Origin: Chrysoporthe austroafricana
Lineage: Eukaryota > Ascomycota > Sordariomycetes > Diaporthales > Cryphonectriaceae
DNA length: 64,000 bases
NCBI GenBank assembly: GCA_001051155.2
Contig: JYIP02000003.1
Coordinates: 186,001-250,000, forward strand
Direction of reading: 5' to 3'
The notes below the pieces were generated by a model. That model made no database searches, was not told the DNA's origin, and saw only the letters and a program-made list of their open reading frames with translations. Shown here piece by piece: positions 33,135 to 44,999 of the stretch (positions are counted from its first letter, which is position 1; each line of letters begins with the position of its first letter). The position numbers were made by a program, and so were the translations under genes.

Positions 33135-33636
33135 TATTATAAACCAGCAAGTAGTTCGGACCTTATAAACGAATCGAAATAAAGAAAGACCGGATATGTT
33201 AGAATCCGACCCTTATAATTACCTAATCAGAGTTAGGGTTAGTTTTACTAATAAGGTCGGATAGCTATAGATATGAGTTATCTAAAGGAAATAACAAGGT
33301 CGGATAGCTATGGATATAAGTTATCCAAAAGAAACGATAAAGTTGGATAGCTATGGATATGGGTTATCCAAAATTATCCCCTAGAAAATATAATAACTGG
33401 AAAAGGATATAAGGATAGGGCATTTTCCCTCTCGAGTAGATAGACTATTAGAGAGTTCCCAGTTATTAATCTAAGTATCAATTGGACCTTATTATTGATA
33501 GCCGCATTAGCTTATGAATATTGCGATACCCAGTAAACTTATCCTGAATCTCAAAGCTATACTTGGCACCGCTCTTGTTAGCATAAACCCTTTGACCTTA
33601 CAGTATATCTTAGGATCTGTTGCAGCGTTTATAACA
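33135..33636 (+). repeat. 3' LTR of element A (502 bp)
   Basis: Same length and layout as 26166-26667, ending GCGTTTATAACA with the intact CA terminus. Flanked by TCCAG. Confidence 0.92.
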
Positions 33637-33641
33637 TCCAG

Positions 33642-33853
33642 CTTTTTAGTTCTAGATTACTAGCTTATTAAATAATCTGGTAATCCTAGCTTACTGGATT
33701 ACTTAATAATTTAGTAATCCTTATCTTATCTAACCCTAACCCTAGATCGCGTAAGCGGTTATAGGGCCTTTTTTAAGTATAGCTAGGGGGGTAAGGTATC
33801 CGGCTAGCTTTCTTTTCTTCCGTATGCTCCGGTTTTCCGGTTAAGTTATAACA
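33642..33853 (-). repeat. 5' LTR of element E, second part
   Basis: Resumes E exactly after the A target duplication, ends GTTATAACA, followed by TTAAT (33854-33858). Carries TAACCCTAACCCTAG at 33731-33745. Confidence 0.88.
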
Positions 33854-33858
33854 TTAAT

Positions 33859-36800
33859 TATTTTTTGGAAAGACGCGGGCGCATTAGTTAGTTTAAAAAG
33901 TAAAATTATATATTCGAAATGTCTATAAGAAGTCCTGAAAGCTGTTTTCCAAATATCGTTTTCCTTAATCCGGATATAATAATATCTTTCTTTAAAATCG
34001 AACGTAATAAATTAATTTGTTCCAATCAATCGATCTTGTATTTTTCCTATCAGAAATAAGGGATAACAATTCTTAATCGTAATATCGTTAAACTATTAAT
34101 AATTTATATAAAGTCGTAATTTGCCGTTTTTTTTTAAATATAAATAAAATCGGGTATTTTGCAAGTAATCGTAATTTCCGTATATAGCCTTTCTTTAAAT
34201 TTTTATCGATATATTCCTTAAGTGCTTTGAGCTTTATTTGGTCGAGCTTGTAAATAGAGTAATTCTGCAATCTTATCTTTTTTTTCAATAGAATCTTATA
34301 ATCAAAAAAGCCGTATTTTAATAAGCTAATATCGAATTTCCTTTGCTATAGCTTTTTGAACTCGTAATATTCTTTTAATACGTTTTTGAATTCTAATAGC
34401 GGTTTTTCTTTATGTTTTGAAATTTAGAAAAATAAAAAATACCGTTAAGCATACTTTGTTTCGCTTGCTTTTTATTGCTATCCTTAAAGCTTAACTTTTA
34501 ATAGTTTCGGGTATTTATCGTATATTAACCCAAATTTCCGCTTATATTCTTTTTGCGCTTATTATTTTAAAAGCTATATTTCCTTATAATTCTATAATTC
34601 ATACGGCTTTATAATGCTTTATACCGGATCGATTTTCTATTAATCGCTAATCGCTTAAATTCTTAATTTATTCCTAACCCGTATTTGTAAATTCGAAAGA
34701 TCCGTAATCCTTTCTTGCATTTTAGCAAATCCGTTTGCCTTAAAAGTATATTTAAGCTTATTTAAACGCATATTCTTGATATTATTTTCAGTAATTAAGA
34801 CTTTCCCTTTTTTATTAATTGCAACCCTTTTAGTAAGTACGGCTTATTCCTATAAAATCTGGCTAGTAATCCAATCGATTCGAAAATTATGCTTTTTAAG
34901 CTAAAATATTCTTAAAATCAATTCGTATTATACTATATTTGTAATATCGAAAGTAATTCTTATTATAAAGCTTTGGATTGAAATAAGTAAATAATCAGTT
35001 TCCGTATTAATTATATTAAGATTATATACAACCGCTTTTCCTTTTATAATATTAAGTTTATAAGGGTTTTTCTTTTGCGTTTAAAGAATTCGTTCTTTAT
35101 TAATAACTTCTAGCAAAATAAAATTTCCTTGCGCGCTATTATCCAAAAATGCGCTATATTATTGCCCGTTAATATATGCGTCTAATATAATATATCTCTT
35201 ATTTTCTTTCGTAATCGCGTATAAGGACCTTATAGTCCTGATCGGCTGCTATCTTATTATAAGCAATCTTTCCTTTTTAGAATATTCTAAGCTTTTTTCG
35301 CTACTTGCTTTACTAGCCTTCTTGCTTAGCTTTAGCTATATTGCCTTGCTTTCTCGGCTTTTTACAGTCAGTATTATTCTTTAGCCTTATTTTGCATATG
35401 GATAGAGCATGCTATAACGTAATATTGCTCTTATATCGTTTTTCTTTAAATGCATTTCTACGGATAGTTATTAAGTAATTCGATATAAGCATTGTTATTC
35501 TTAATATATAAGACTTTTCTATATTTCTTTCGGGATTCTATAATGAGTTAAATTAATTAATCCTATTCTCTAATTGGAAACCAATTATATTTAATTTTCT
35601 CGTTAAAGTATATTTAGCAATTATAATAAACGCAATATATTTAAGCAAGTTTATAATAATAAGAATATAAATAATTAATCTTTTTATTTTCCTGAAGTTT
35701 ATATTCGCTATTCTGAAACGGAATGCTTTGGAAGAGTTCTTATAATATAAGCCCGTAAATAAAATGCTTAATTTTCATATATTTAGATATCCAGCTATTT
35801 TATTTTGATTATTCTTATTTTGCGTGCTAGATAACCGCCTCTTCTATTTCTATATTAAGTTTTTCCTTAAATATAGGAATTAATAAGTTATTTAGCTATT
35901 TGTTTTATAATACCGCTTTTTCGAATATAACGCTTAATATAAATATTCTTATTTGCTAAATACTAATTTCTTTTCTTATTATTGCGTTCTATTGTTATTC
36001 CAGGTAATAGTTTAAAGGAAATCTTCCCAAATCTTCTTCTCTAATATTCAAAAAGTTGCTTAAATAATCGGAATTACTGCTATTTATAGCTATATCGTAA
36101 ATAAAGCCCTTTTTCCTTATAGCAAATTGCTTTTATTCTTTAAGTTTGTATAAGAACTATCTTGAACTTTCTTTTGCCGAGAAATGCAATAAATAATAAT
36201 CTTAATAGCAAGCTATTTAGCTTATATTATTATAATTAAAATCTGCTGCTTATTTCGGTAAAGTATTATTATTCAGCTAATTGGGTTTTTATTATTAAAT
36301 AATACTAACTTATTTTTCCGGGATTAATTTCCAATTTCGTTTCTTTTTTTCTTAATAGCAATTGCATACAATATAACCTTTCTTGCTGCAATTATAGCAA
36401 ATAACCCCTTTATATTATTCTCGTATAAAGATATTCAATTCTATAAATTTAATATATATTATATTTGAATAAGCTATATTATTCCGGATTTTTTGCTAGA
36501 ATTTGCGCTTTTCTGAATTGGATTAGTATTTCGGAACGCTATTATAATTTTTCTATTATTACTAGCGCTATTTATAAAGTCGGTTATTAATACGGACTGC
36601 TTTATTAATAAACTTATTGAATTTTTCGAGTTGGTTTTCCTTATAAAGTTCGTTTTTGATTTCTTCCTTAAATCTTGCATAATAAGCATCTATAAAAAGC
36701 TCGTTTTCGTAATTAAAATAAGCGATAATTTATCTGAACTTAGCTATATAATTCGCAATTAAATTAGTCTGCTGAAATATTTCCAATTGCCGTATCGCAA

Positions 36801-37171
36801 TACGTCTCTTATCCGGGTTTCCGAAAGTTTTAATAAGGGCCGATTCAAAATTGGCATAGCGCTGAAAAATGCGTTTCGTATTTTCAGAACGGAAATTCCC
36901 GTTATTATCCAGATAATTACGGAAGGTTAGTTCTTATTACTGGAAAGCCGTCTTTTCAAAACAGCTTCTCGCGAAATCGATCTTGTTATAAATAGTCTTG
37001 AATTGAGCGCCGTAATATTTGAAATAGGCTTTAAGTTAAATTAAGAAAGCTTAAAAGTTTTTTCGAATGCCTTTATAAAGCCCGGGCTTATTAAGCTTAA
37101 AAGCTTTAGCTTATTAAAAAGCATTAAAGCGGAAAATTTCGTTTTTAATTTCCTTAAGCTACTAGTATAAA
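33859..37171 (-). pseudogene. element D pol 5' part and gag
   Basis: Continuation of the D coding remnant: RT N-terminal half (34310-33859, with L-K-E-Y-I-D-K-N-L-K-K-G-Y-I-R), protease near 35100-35230, linker, zinc knuckle near 36370, gag about 37120-36430. Cut at 37171 by element C; the last piece (primer-binding side) is 48293-48452. The target duplication of C is ATAAA (37167-37171) against ATAGA (48288-48292), one transition apart. Confidence 0.75.
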
Positions 37172-37379
37172 TAATAGTAAACGTACTGAAATATATTATA
37201 AAGCATAGTTCTCTTAAAAAGGTAAATTACGCTAAGAGCATATTAAAGCATTATATAAGCCCTTTAATAAAAGTATAGCGTTTACTTAATAAATTTATTG
37301 CATATTTACCAGGGGATTTATTATAAATTTATTAAGCAAATCCATTATAAATTTATTACGTTTATAGGTTTTGCTATCA
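37172..37379 (-). repeat. 3' LTR of element C (208 bp)
   Basis: Plus strand TAATAGTAAACGTACTG .. TTTTGCTATCA; matches 48080-48287 at the same length. Confidence 0.88.
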
Positions 37380-38155
37380 ATTGCCGGCCCTTTATAACTT
37401 TTATTTACAAAAGAAATTAATAGTTAAAGATATTTTGAATAGCGGTAATACGATATAATAAGACCCTGAGTTATACGGCAAGGAAAAGCACGATAGTATT
37501 ATTGGATAAAAGAGATTATATAGAAAATAATAATCGTTTTATAAAGCCGACTTGTACTAGAATCTTAATAAGTAAATATGCTTATGCCAGGGATTTGAAT
37601 GACAAATATGCTTATACCGGAAATTAAAAAAAAAACCTGCTTATACCGAAAGCTTAGAATTAATCTTCTATTATAACCGGTTTATACTTGGAATGAATAA
37701 ATATATATAGTATTTATATATAATAAGGCTAGCCGATATCCAAGTATATTTCGGTAATGCTTAATCGTATTTATTGCTAAAGTATTTAGCATAAATATAA
37801 TTAAAAACCAAAATTGCTTATAGATATTAATAGAAAGTATAGCTTTTAGATAATAGAGTATTAAATAAATATAATAATAATAAATATAAAATGAAATTAT
37901 AATAGAATATATTAATACGTAAAGCCGATAGCCGCGTATAGTCGTTATATAATAACGTTATAGCTAGTCTTTAATATAAGTAGCTAAGTTTATAAATTAT
38001 TAAAAGAAAATAGTACTATATGCTATTAATAAGGTTATATCGATAAATAATAGCTATATTTATTAATTAGGAATAACTTCCCGGGTTTTAGCAGTAACTT
38101 TAAAGTTTAATAAGTTGCGAAAGAATATAGCAAATAGTTTTTCTTTTCCGATATA

Positions 38156-38656
38156 ATTGCAAAAGTCGGTATAATTATGGATATTAAGCTGCAAAGTCTT
38201 AATTAGCCTATGCGTTTAGATATAGGATTTAAAGCTTATTATGCGATTTTAGCATTGCAAAGACCGGGCAGCGTTGAAGTAATTTTTGTTTTCATTAATT
38301 TATTTCTGAAAAATAATATTAAAATCGTAATCTATATTGTTTTTAGTAAAAACAATCTTAATAGCTTTAAAGTTATATTCGAAACGGAAAATTTGGTTTA
38401 TAATAAAATACAAGCCCGACCGGTTAGACAAAATAATAAAATCGAAATTGCGGAACTAAATAATAAACTCGTATATATATTTTCCTATAATAAAAGGGAA
38501 GAAGTATTAAATACGATTATTGTAAATTCCGATAATACCGAACTTAATATTATTATAAATAACGAAATTGTTAATAACGTAAAAATAGTTAGTGCCGAAA
38601 TTGCTTTTCCAAATGAAATTATAGCGTATATATTTCTTGAATATATAAAAGGCTAG
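38156..38656 (+). CDS. unassigned ORF, antisense to element C, in its long 3' region
   Basis: A 148-codon frame from ATG 38210 to TAG 38654, extendable upstream to ATG 38180 across a single TAG. It is one of the longest unbroken frames in the AT-rich block and has balanced residues (for example L-A-L-Q-R-P-G-S-V-E-V, Q-A-R-P-V-R-Q, REEVLNTIIVNSDNTELN, AEIAFPNEIIAYIFLEY). Past 38656 the same frame runs on with only TAG/TAA at Gln-like positions. I do not recognise a family. The opposite strand is also open here, so which strand codes is unclear. Confidence 0.3.
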
Positions 38657-39310
38657 CGTGCAGTAATATATTGCGATTTCGGCTTTAATAGCTTTGGATT
38701 TGAAGTTATATTTGATAGATAAAGCAAAAATAGCGCAAAGCGTAGCTTGCAAAAGCAAAATGCTATTGATATTGGCTCGAAAAGCTTTGCTTAATATGGC
38801 TAACGGGCTAACTATGCTCAATAGGTCGTTTTCGGTTAAGTCGATAATATTATTTATAATTCGATAGCGCTTGGCTAGCGTTATAAAGTTTCGTTTTATT
38901 ATAGCAAATAAGCTTAGATTAGCAATTGGCATAATGAATTCGGGAGCTTTAAGCTTAATTAAAATTAGCTTAATATTCTTAGCTATTTTCTTTTAAATAG
39001 CAAGGGCTATATTACGACTATATTCGTAAATTATAATAATTTCTGCTATATTGGCTGCATAGCGTATAGCATTTACTTTCTTTTTAATAAGGTTATTATA
39101 ATTGCTTAAAGTTATCTATTTAGCCTTATTTTTAATATAATAACTATGCTTATTTCATAAGCGATTATTTCTCGATATTATAATAGGAAATAGGATACGA
39201 TAAGCTATTAATAGGGTATATAAAGCAAGGATAGAATTACGAACGGTAAGTAAATTCGAAATAAATTCAGGCAATATTTCTTTAATAAAGTTATCCGTTA
39301 GTCCGTTATT
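38507..39310 (-). CDS. unassigned sense-strand frame in the 3' region of element C
   Basis: From about 39310 one minus-strand frame runs to 38507 with only a few TGA/TAG/TAA. Its last 141 codons are fully open (M at 38932; P-I-A-N-L-S-L-F-A-I-I-K, NIIDLTENDLLSIVSPLAIL). It would be a third ORF downstream of the chromodomain. No family recognised. It overlaps the plus-strand frame 38156-38656; only one may be real. Confidence 0.25.
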
Positions 39311-40329
39311 TATATTTTCGCTCGTAATAGCATTCGTATTAGTAAAAGTATTTAGATAAAGTTCTTATTTTTCGTAAATAAGGCTAGAACGGTTAATTTA
39401 TAATAGCATAAAATATTGTAAAATAAGCTCTTAAGCTTCTTTAATAATTAGCAGCCGATTAATATTGCTGCTATTTAGTTTAATATTAAAGATATAGATA
39501 TTATATTCGACTTTTCAGTTTATTATATTAATATAACCCTTATTAATTAGCGCTCGATAAAAAGCTATTATATAAGCTTCCTAATAGCGAAAGAAATCGT
39601 TCAAATAGTTTTTCGTTATATAAATATTATAGTAAAAATAGCTTTCGCTATTATACAAGTATATAGCCTACCGATATCCCTTTAAAGAAAGGCAGTCTTT
39701 AAGCAATACTTTATAAATATACTTAGCATATTATATAGTCTTACTTTTTTGGCAAATTTTAGAAAGTTCTTCCTGAAATATAAAGTATAGCATTACGTAA
39801 AAGTTAAATATAGCTAAATGTACTATTTCTTATTAATCTTGGTTTTATAGCAAAACATTTATAGAAAAATACGATTTAATAATCGCGTAATGCATTTTGG
39901 TTTTAATAATATTAATAGCCTTATTAGTACGGTCCTTATGGGTTTACGGAAATTTGATAGAGTAAAGCGAAATTGATAATAATACTAGCTTAGTATTCAA
40001 AAATAATATTTAAAAATATAATGAAAGGTAATAATAACGAAACGATACGGCTAGCTATAATAAATAGATAGGAATAATAATTGTAAGCGCGCTAATAAGA
40101 AAAGGAAAATAAAATAAATTTATTAGTAATTTACGAAATAATAGCCTTTTGCATTTGCTAGAAATTTACTTGCCTTATTTAGCGATTGCTTTTACTTTAA
40201 TACGCGCTTATTGCGTTATAAGTTCTTTTAATCTTTTGGAATAAGTGAATTAGCTTATTCTAATATACTTTCTATTCGTAAATCGCGCTTTGGCTTATTT
40301 TATTTTCGTAAGGCAATTATAACGATATT

Positions 40330-41130
40330 TCTTAATTTAAGGACTTTTTCCGCTAGTAGCCGCTTTCGTTTTATTCTTTCTTGCAATTCGGCTATAATTT
40401 CGCATTTCCGTTCGAAATTACGTATTATTTCGTCCGCGTTTAGAGCATTATAAAGCATTTATATATTGCAATAGCTAGAGTAATTTATCTATTTTACTAA
40501 ATATTCAATTCTGTACGAATTACGTTTATACTTTCGCTTATAACGGCTAATTATCCTTTCCAGCTTATAATATCGGTAATCCTTCCTATTATAACTTAGC
40601 AAAAGGATAGAGCATATAAGGGAAGAATAGGGAATAGCCAAGCATTTTACTCGCAACCCTATTCGAAAAACTCCTTATACCCGCTTACGTAATTTAGGGA
40701 TAGGGTTATTAAGCAGGGAGGATTTAGGGATTTATCCCAGAGCTACCAGATCTAGGATCTAGGAATTTATCCCAGAGCTACTAGATCCAGTACTGAAGAG
40801 CCGGATATATAAGAACGGGACATTTACCAAATAGATTATTATAGCTTTTCAGTCGAAAATTTAAGTATTATTTAGACCCAACTATACTTTCAGGTAATAG
40901 CTATATTAGCTTATAAATATTGTAAATATTTGTCTGAATAAGTTTCCGGTATTCAAGGCTATACTTGGCACTGCTTTTGCTAGCATAAACCTTCTGACCT
41001 TACAGTTTATCTTAGGATTCTTGCAGCGTTTATAATACTTCCGGTATTTCTCGGTATCCGGATCTTTTAGCATATTTACTGGGTTTTAATATATAAAATT
41101 ATATCTATAAGGGTTTATTTTAAGAAGGTT
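40330..41130 (-). pseudogene. C-terminal chromodomain of element C pol, split by a solo LTR
   Basis: The minus strand gives YYKLERIISRYKRKYKRN, R-I-E-Y-L-V-K, I-N-Y and N-A-D-E-I-I-R-N-F-E-R, the chromodomain pattern (Y-x-V-E-R-I-L.. Y-L-V-K-W-x-G-Y.. E-x-L), then a basic tail K-R-K-R-L-L-A-E-K-V. Trp of V-K-W is TAG. A second copy of the segment is at 14837-15308. This makes G2 a chromovirus too. Confidence 0.65.
40582..41042 (+). mobile_element. G1 solo LTR (40587-41037, 451 bp) in element C, with target duplication CTTCC
   Basis: TATTATAACTTAGC .. CGTTTATAATA, flanked by CTTCC at 40582-40586 and 41038-41042. The U3 has tandem units with GATCTAGGATCTAGG and TTTATCCCAGAGC, then AGAGCCGGATATATAAG (TATA-like) and the R-start CAGTCGAAAATTT. 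No internal sequence, so it arose by LTR-LTR recombination. Confidence 0.9.
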
Positions 41131-41299
41131 TGCAAGCTTTAATTATATTACCGAAATTACTAAATAAATATTTATATAAAGAACTAACTTTAACTTATAT
41201 ATTAAATTCCTTATTTTTCGAATAATTTGGAAAAATCCTATTTTTTATTATAAAAACTTTAAAGATAAATTACTTGGCAATAAATATTCGTAACCCAAA

Positions 41300-44200
41300 C
41301 GAATATATACCCAATTATTTAATTCGAAAATTATTTAGCAATAATGCTTATTATATTGCAATTTGGCTGCTATTTGCGTTTCGGCAACAAAAAGTTAAGC
41401 TTTTTCCTAGAAAATTTCTTTTGCTAAAAATACTATATCCCTTATCTACTAGCCCGATAATGGGTTAAATCTGAATAGCATTTAGCTAGCTAAATATTTT
41501 ATAGCTCGATTATATGCATTATTCAAGTTGAATTATAATACTAGTATTATTTCGGTTCATTTTGCGTTAAGGTAAGCGGTTATAAAATACCGAATTGCTA
41601 TTTCAATTATTCGGTTTTTTATTTCAGACTGCCTGTCCGTTTGTAAATGCGAAGCAGTAAAGTAAGCAAGTTTCGTTCCGATAATTTCTTATAAATATTT
41701 CCAGAATTCTAATAGGAATTTCGAATTTCTATCTGAAATAATCCTTTTAAATATTCTTTAGTTAATAATATAAAGTATTCGTAAAATAAGGGTTGTTCAA
41801 TTTGCTATAATATATATTGCGTTGCTTAATATAATAATTATAGCTTTGAAATACTTATCTGTAATTATAAAAAATGCATTCAAAAATAGCATTTTAGCTA
41901 GAGCTTATATAATATTTGTAAATAATACTATCGGTAATCCTATAATAAAGTCTATAGTAATTAATATAAAATAAGATTAATAGAGATAATATGGGCTATA
42001 TTTCCTTTAAGGGTTGCTATAAGTTATTTTTATTCTTATTATAAATTCGATATATCGATATATAATTGCGTATTTTAGTATAGCAATATCTAATAACGAA
42101 TCGATTTATTAAGTCGTATTATATGCGGTTTATACCGAAATAGTATTTTCTATCGTAAGCTTCTTTAATAAAATCCAATGCTATTTCATTCGGGATATAT
42201 AATTATTATTTCCCGTAATAATCTTTGAGAAATAATAAGCTATTATAATTTAATATGAAAAGTAATCGGGCAACCTTATTTGGATCTTTCAATTATTCGA
42301 TTATTTTAGATTATAAAAAGTATTTTTCGTATCCTTTCTTGATACGCCTTTTCATTTCGCTATTTATAAATATTTTACTGAAAACTTAAATAAGTTCGTC
42401 TTTTTATATTTTATCTAAAACGCTTTCATTATTAATAAGTTTCTGGATAAACGGTAATCTTGATATAGCATTTGTAAGAACGTTCGATTTTTCCGGTATA
42501 TAGTATGCTTTCAAATCGAATTGGCTTAAATATTCTGAAACGAAAATTAGCCGTATATTTGCCTTAATCTTATTTATTATATTTATAAATAACGAATGAA
42601 TAATGCTAATTATTGCTATATAATCGATAAGAATATAAATTAGCTTGATTCGGTTTAATCCTATTATTATTTGCAATTTTCGTATTAGCTATATTAAATA
42701 GGCTATTTCTAGCTTTATAAGCCAGTATTTTCGTTCTATTTCGTTAATCGTTTTATTTAAGTAAAAGATTGGTTATATAGCTATACTTGTTATTAGCGAT
42801 ATTCCGTTCTATATATAATCGTTTGTTAATTGGAAAATAATACTTAAAAACTCTATTTCCTTAAATGCATTTAACTGGATAAAGAAAGATTTGTTTAAAA
42901 TATAGTAAAATAAAGCATTTTTAGCTTTTAAAGCTATTTTGAAATCGTAAAAACTATTAATTTCGTCTAGTATTAAGTCGAAAATAGCTTGCGTAATATA
43001 GTTTCGCTATTTTATATTTAAGGATAAACGGTTCGATTAGCAAGCCTTATTTAGCATTTTAGTTTTCTTTCTTTAAAATAAGTTAACTTTATAATTATAT
43101 TTAGAAATTAAGTAATATAAGTATTCTATAAATCTAATAAACTTTTCCAGTTATTAGAGTATTTTAAGGAATTCCAAATTGCGAATAGCTTGTATCCGGT
43201 ATTCCGTATTGGAAATTCCGAATCCGTTTACTTTGAATCCTAAAATCTAGACTAAAAGATATCCAAAAAACGATTTAAGTTTAGCTAATAAAATGTTTTT
43301 GCATAAAAATAGCAAGAAAATAATTTGTAAATATTGCAAGTAATCTTATTCTATAATTAAATAAATAACGATATTATTTATAAAAGCGGAAGCAAACTTA
43401 TAATATAATTATAAGAATTAATTTATAAAATGCTAAATATAAAATAGTAAATTTCGAAATCCTATAAATAGAACTTTTATTCTTTCTTAACCGCAATAAT
43501 TAATAATAGTAAATCGGTTTCTATAATTTGGATATATTAGGAATTAATAGAAAAGTTGCTATATATTTATTATTATAATATATATTTTTCTTTTCAGCTA
43601 TTTAATAATCTCTTGCTATAATAGCAAGGGGTAAATATCGGAAATTGAAACTTTATTCAAAACGCGTAAATCAATTATTATATATCCTTTTTTCTAGCTA
43701 TTTATATTCTTCCAAACTATAAAAATTAATAAACCGAATAGCATTGCATTTATAACCTATTTAGTTCGATTTTGCTAATATAATTTGTTTAAAATTTCGT
43801 TAATTATTTCTTAGTTTTCCTTATTTGAATAATATAGCTTTTATTTTACTTTTTGATTTTGCTATTTTTCGACTAAATTAATTTTTATTTATTAATTAAT
43901 TAGTATATTAACGGGATTTATATTTTTGAAAACTTTAATATATGCTTATATTAATTTTATAATTTTATAGAGAAATTCCGGTAAATGCTTATAAATATAT
44001 ATATTGAAATTAATTTCCGATTCCTTAATAGCTTTATCTTTTCGAATCCTTAATTTATTACTATTTTCGAAATGGTTTTTTATTTCGGGAATTTTTATAT
44101 CCGGGAATCGGTATTCTTTTAGCTATTTTCTAATAATTTCCGCAATTTATTAGAAAATATGCTTAATAAATAATAGTTAATTTGAATTTAGCTTTCCTAA

Positions 44201-44900
44201 AAGCTATAACCTATTCTTAATTCGTTAAAAGAAGTATTATTACGCGATATAGTAATAATTATCGTAATTCGCTAATAGGATTATATAATTTGTTTGAAAT
44301 AATTCGATTATTTTTAGAAATTAATTTTTCTAGATTTTCAAAAAGGTCGCTACTTAATTCGTTATTAGGACTTTTTTAGTTTAATAGCCTATTAAGCAAT
44401 TTATTTATTCTTTCTGTTTTAGCTTAAATAAAAAAATTACGTTTTTGGAATTAGCTTAATATTAATAAGAATTAGTTTATAAAATTTAAGCGGCATTACT
44501 ATAATAATTATAGCCTTTATTTGCTAGAATTATATTAATATTTGGGCAAATATTTTCATTTTCATTATAATATTATTAAAATAACTAAATTGTATAAATA
44601 ATTCTGAATTCAGAATATCCAGTTTATAAAGAATATTATATTCCTATCTTAATAAAATACTTGCTTTTAGTCAATCCAATATTCAAGCTTTTATTCGAAT
44701 ACGAAATATAATTGAATAGCCGTATTTATTACCCTAGAAATATAAATCGAATTCAGCTTAGCTTTTTGCTAGCAATTAGCTTATGCTTTTAAACTTAGCC
44801 TTTATATTCCAATTTATTTTCGCTTTAAAGAATTATACTAGCAATTCTTTAGCAATAGCATAACAATTAGCGCTTATATCGATATAAATTTCTATATCCG
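41300..44900 (-). pseudogene. element C pol: RT, RNase H, integrase
   Basis: RNase H and its linker are clearest at 42676-42404 (L-I-F-V-S-E-Y-L-S-Q-F-D-L-K-A-Y-Y-I-P-E-K-S-N-V-L-T-N-A-I-S-R-L-P), the gypsy pattern ASEYLSQFD..GKSN..DALSRLP with Asp to Asn changes. RT lies upstream at about 44200-42900 and integrase downstream at about 42300-41300. Stops are TAA/TAG. Confidence 0.65.
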
Positions 44901-44999
44901 GCTTATTCGGATATGCTTTAGCTGCAATTCTTGCATATATATAGCTGCTATTATAATAAGGTTTGATTATAGATATAAGAATATTATATCTTAAAATTT

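Larger units (their letters stand above)
26166..33636 (+). mobile_element. element A: full-length G1 chromovirus, plus strand, inserted in an LTR of E
   Basis: Best-preserved complete copy (7471 bp). LTRs of 502 bp at 26166-26667 and 33135-33636; target duplication TCCAG at 26161-26165 and 33637-33641. The ends are TATTATAAAC and CATAATA/TATAACA (RIP forms of TG..CA). A self-priming-type PBS lies at 26670-26678 and a polypurine tract (AGGAAGGAAATGA) ends at 33134. Gag, zinc knuckle, protease, RT, RNase H, integrase and chromodomain follow in Ty3/gypsy chromovirus order, then an antisense ORF. Catalytic motifs are mutated, so it cannot move by itself. Confidence 0.93.
19265..33853 (-). mobile_element. 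element E: G1 chromovirus, minus strand, inserted in element D
   Basis: LTRs of exactly 448 bp: 19265-19712 (3') and 25930-26165 plus 33642-33853 (5', split by element A). Target duplication TTAAT on both sides. The outer ends keep TGTTATAAACG and GTTATAACA. Without A and its duplicated TCCAG, E is about 7.11 kb. The shortfall against A is partly explained by a deletion of about 225 bp in integrase near 20877. The gene order is as in D. Confidence 0.9.

Noticed and set aside
38507..38932. Assigning the 141-codon minus frame with certainty as a G2 gene
   Set aside because: The complementary plus frame is equally open; strand cannot be decided from this copy.
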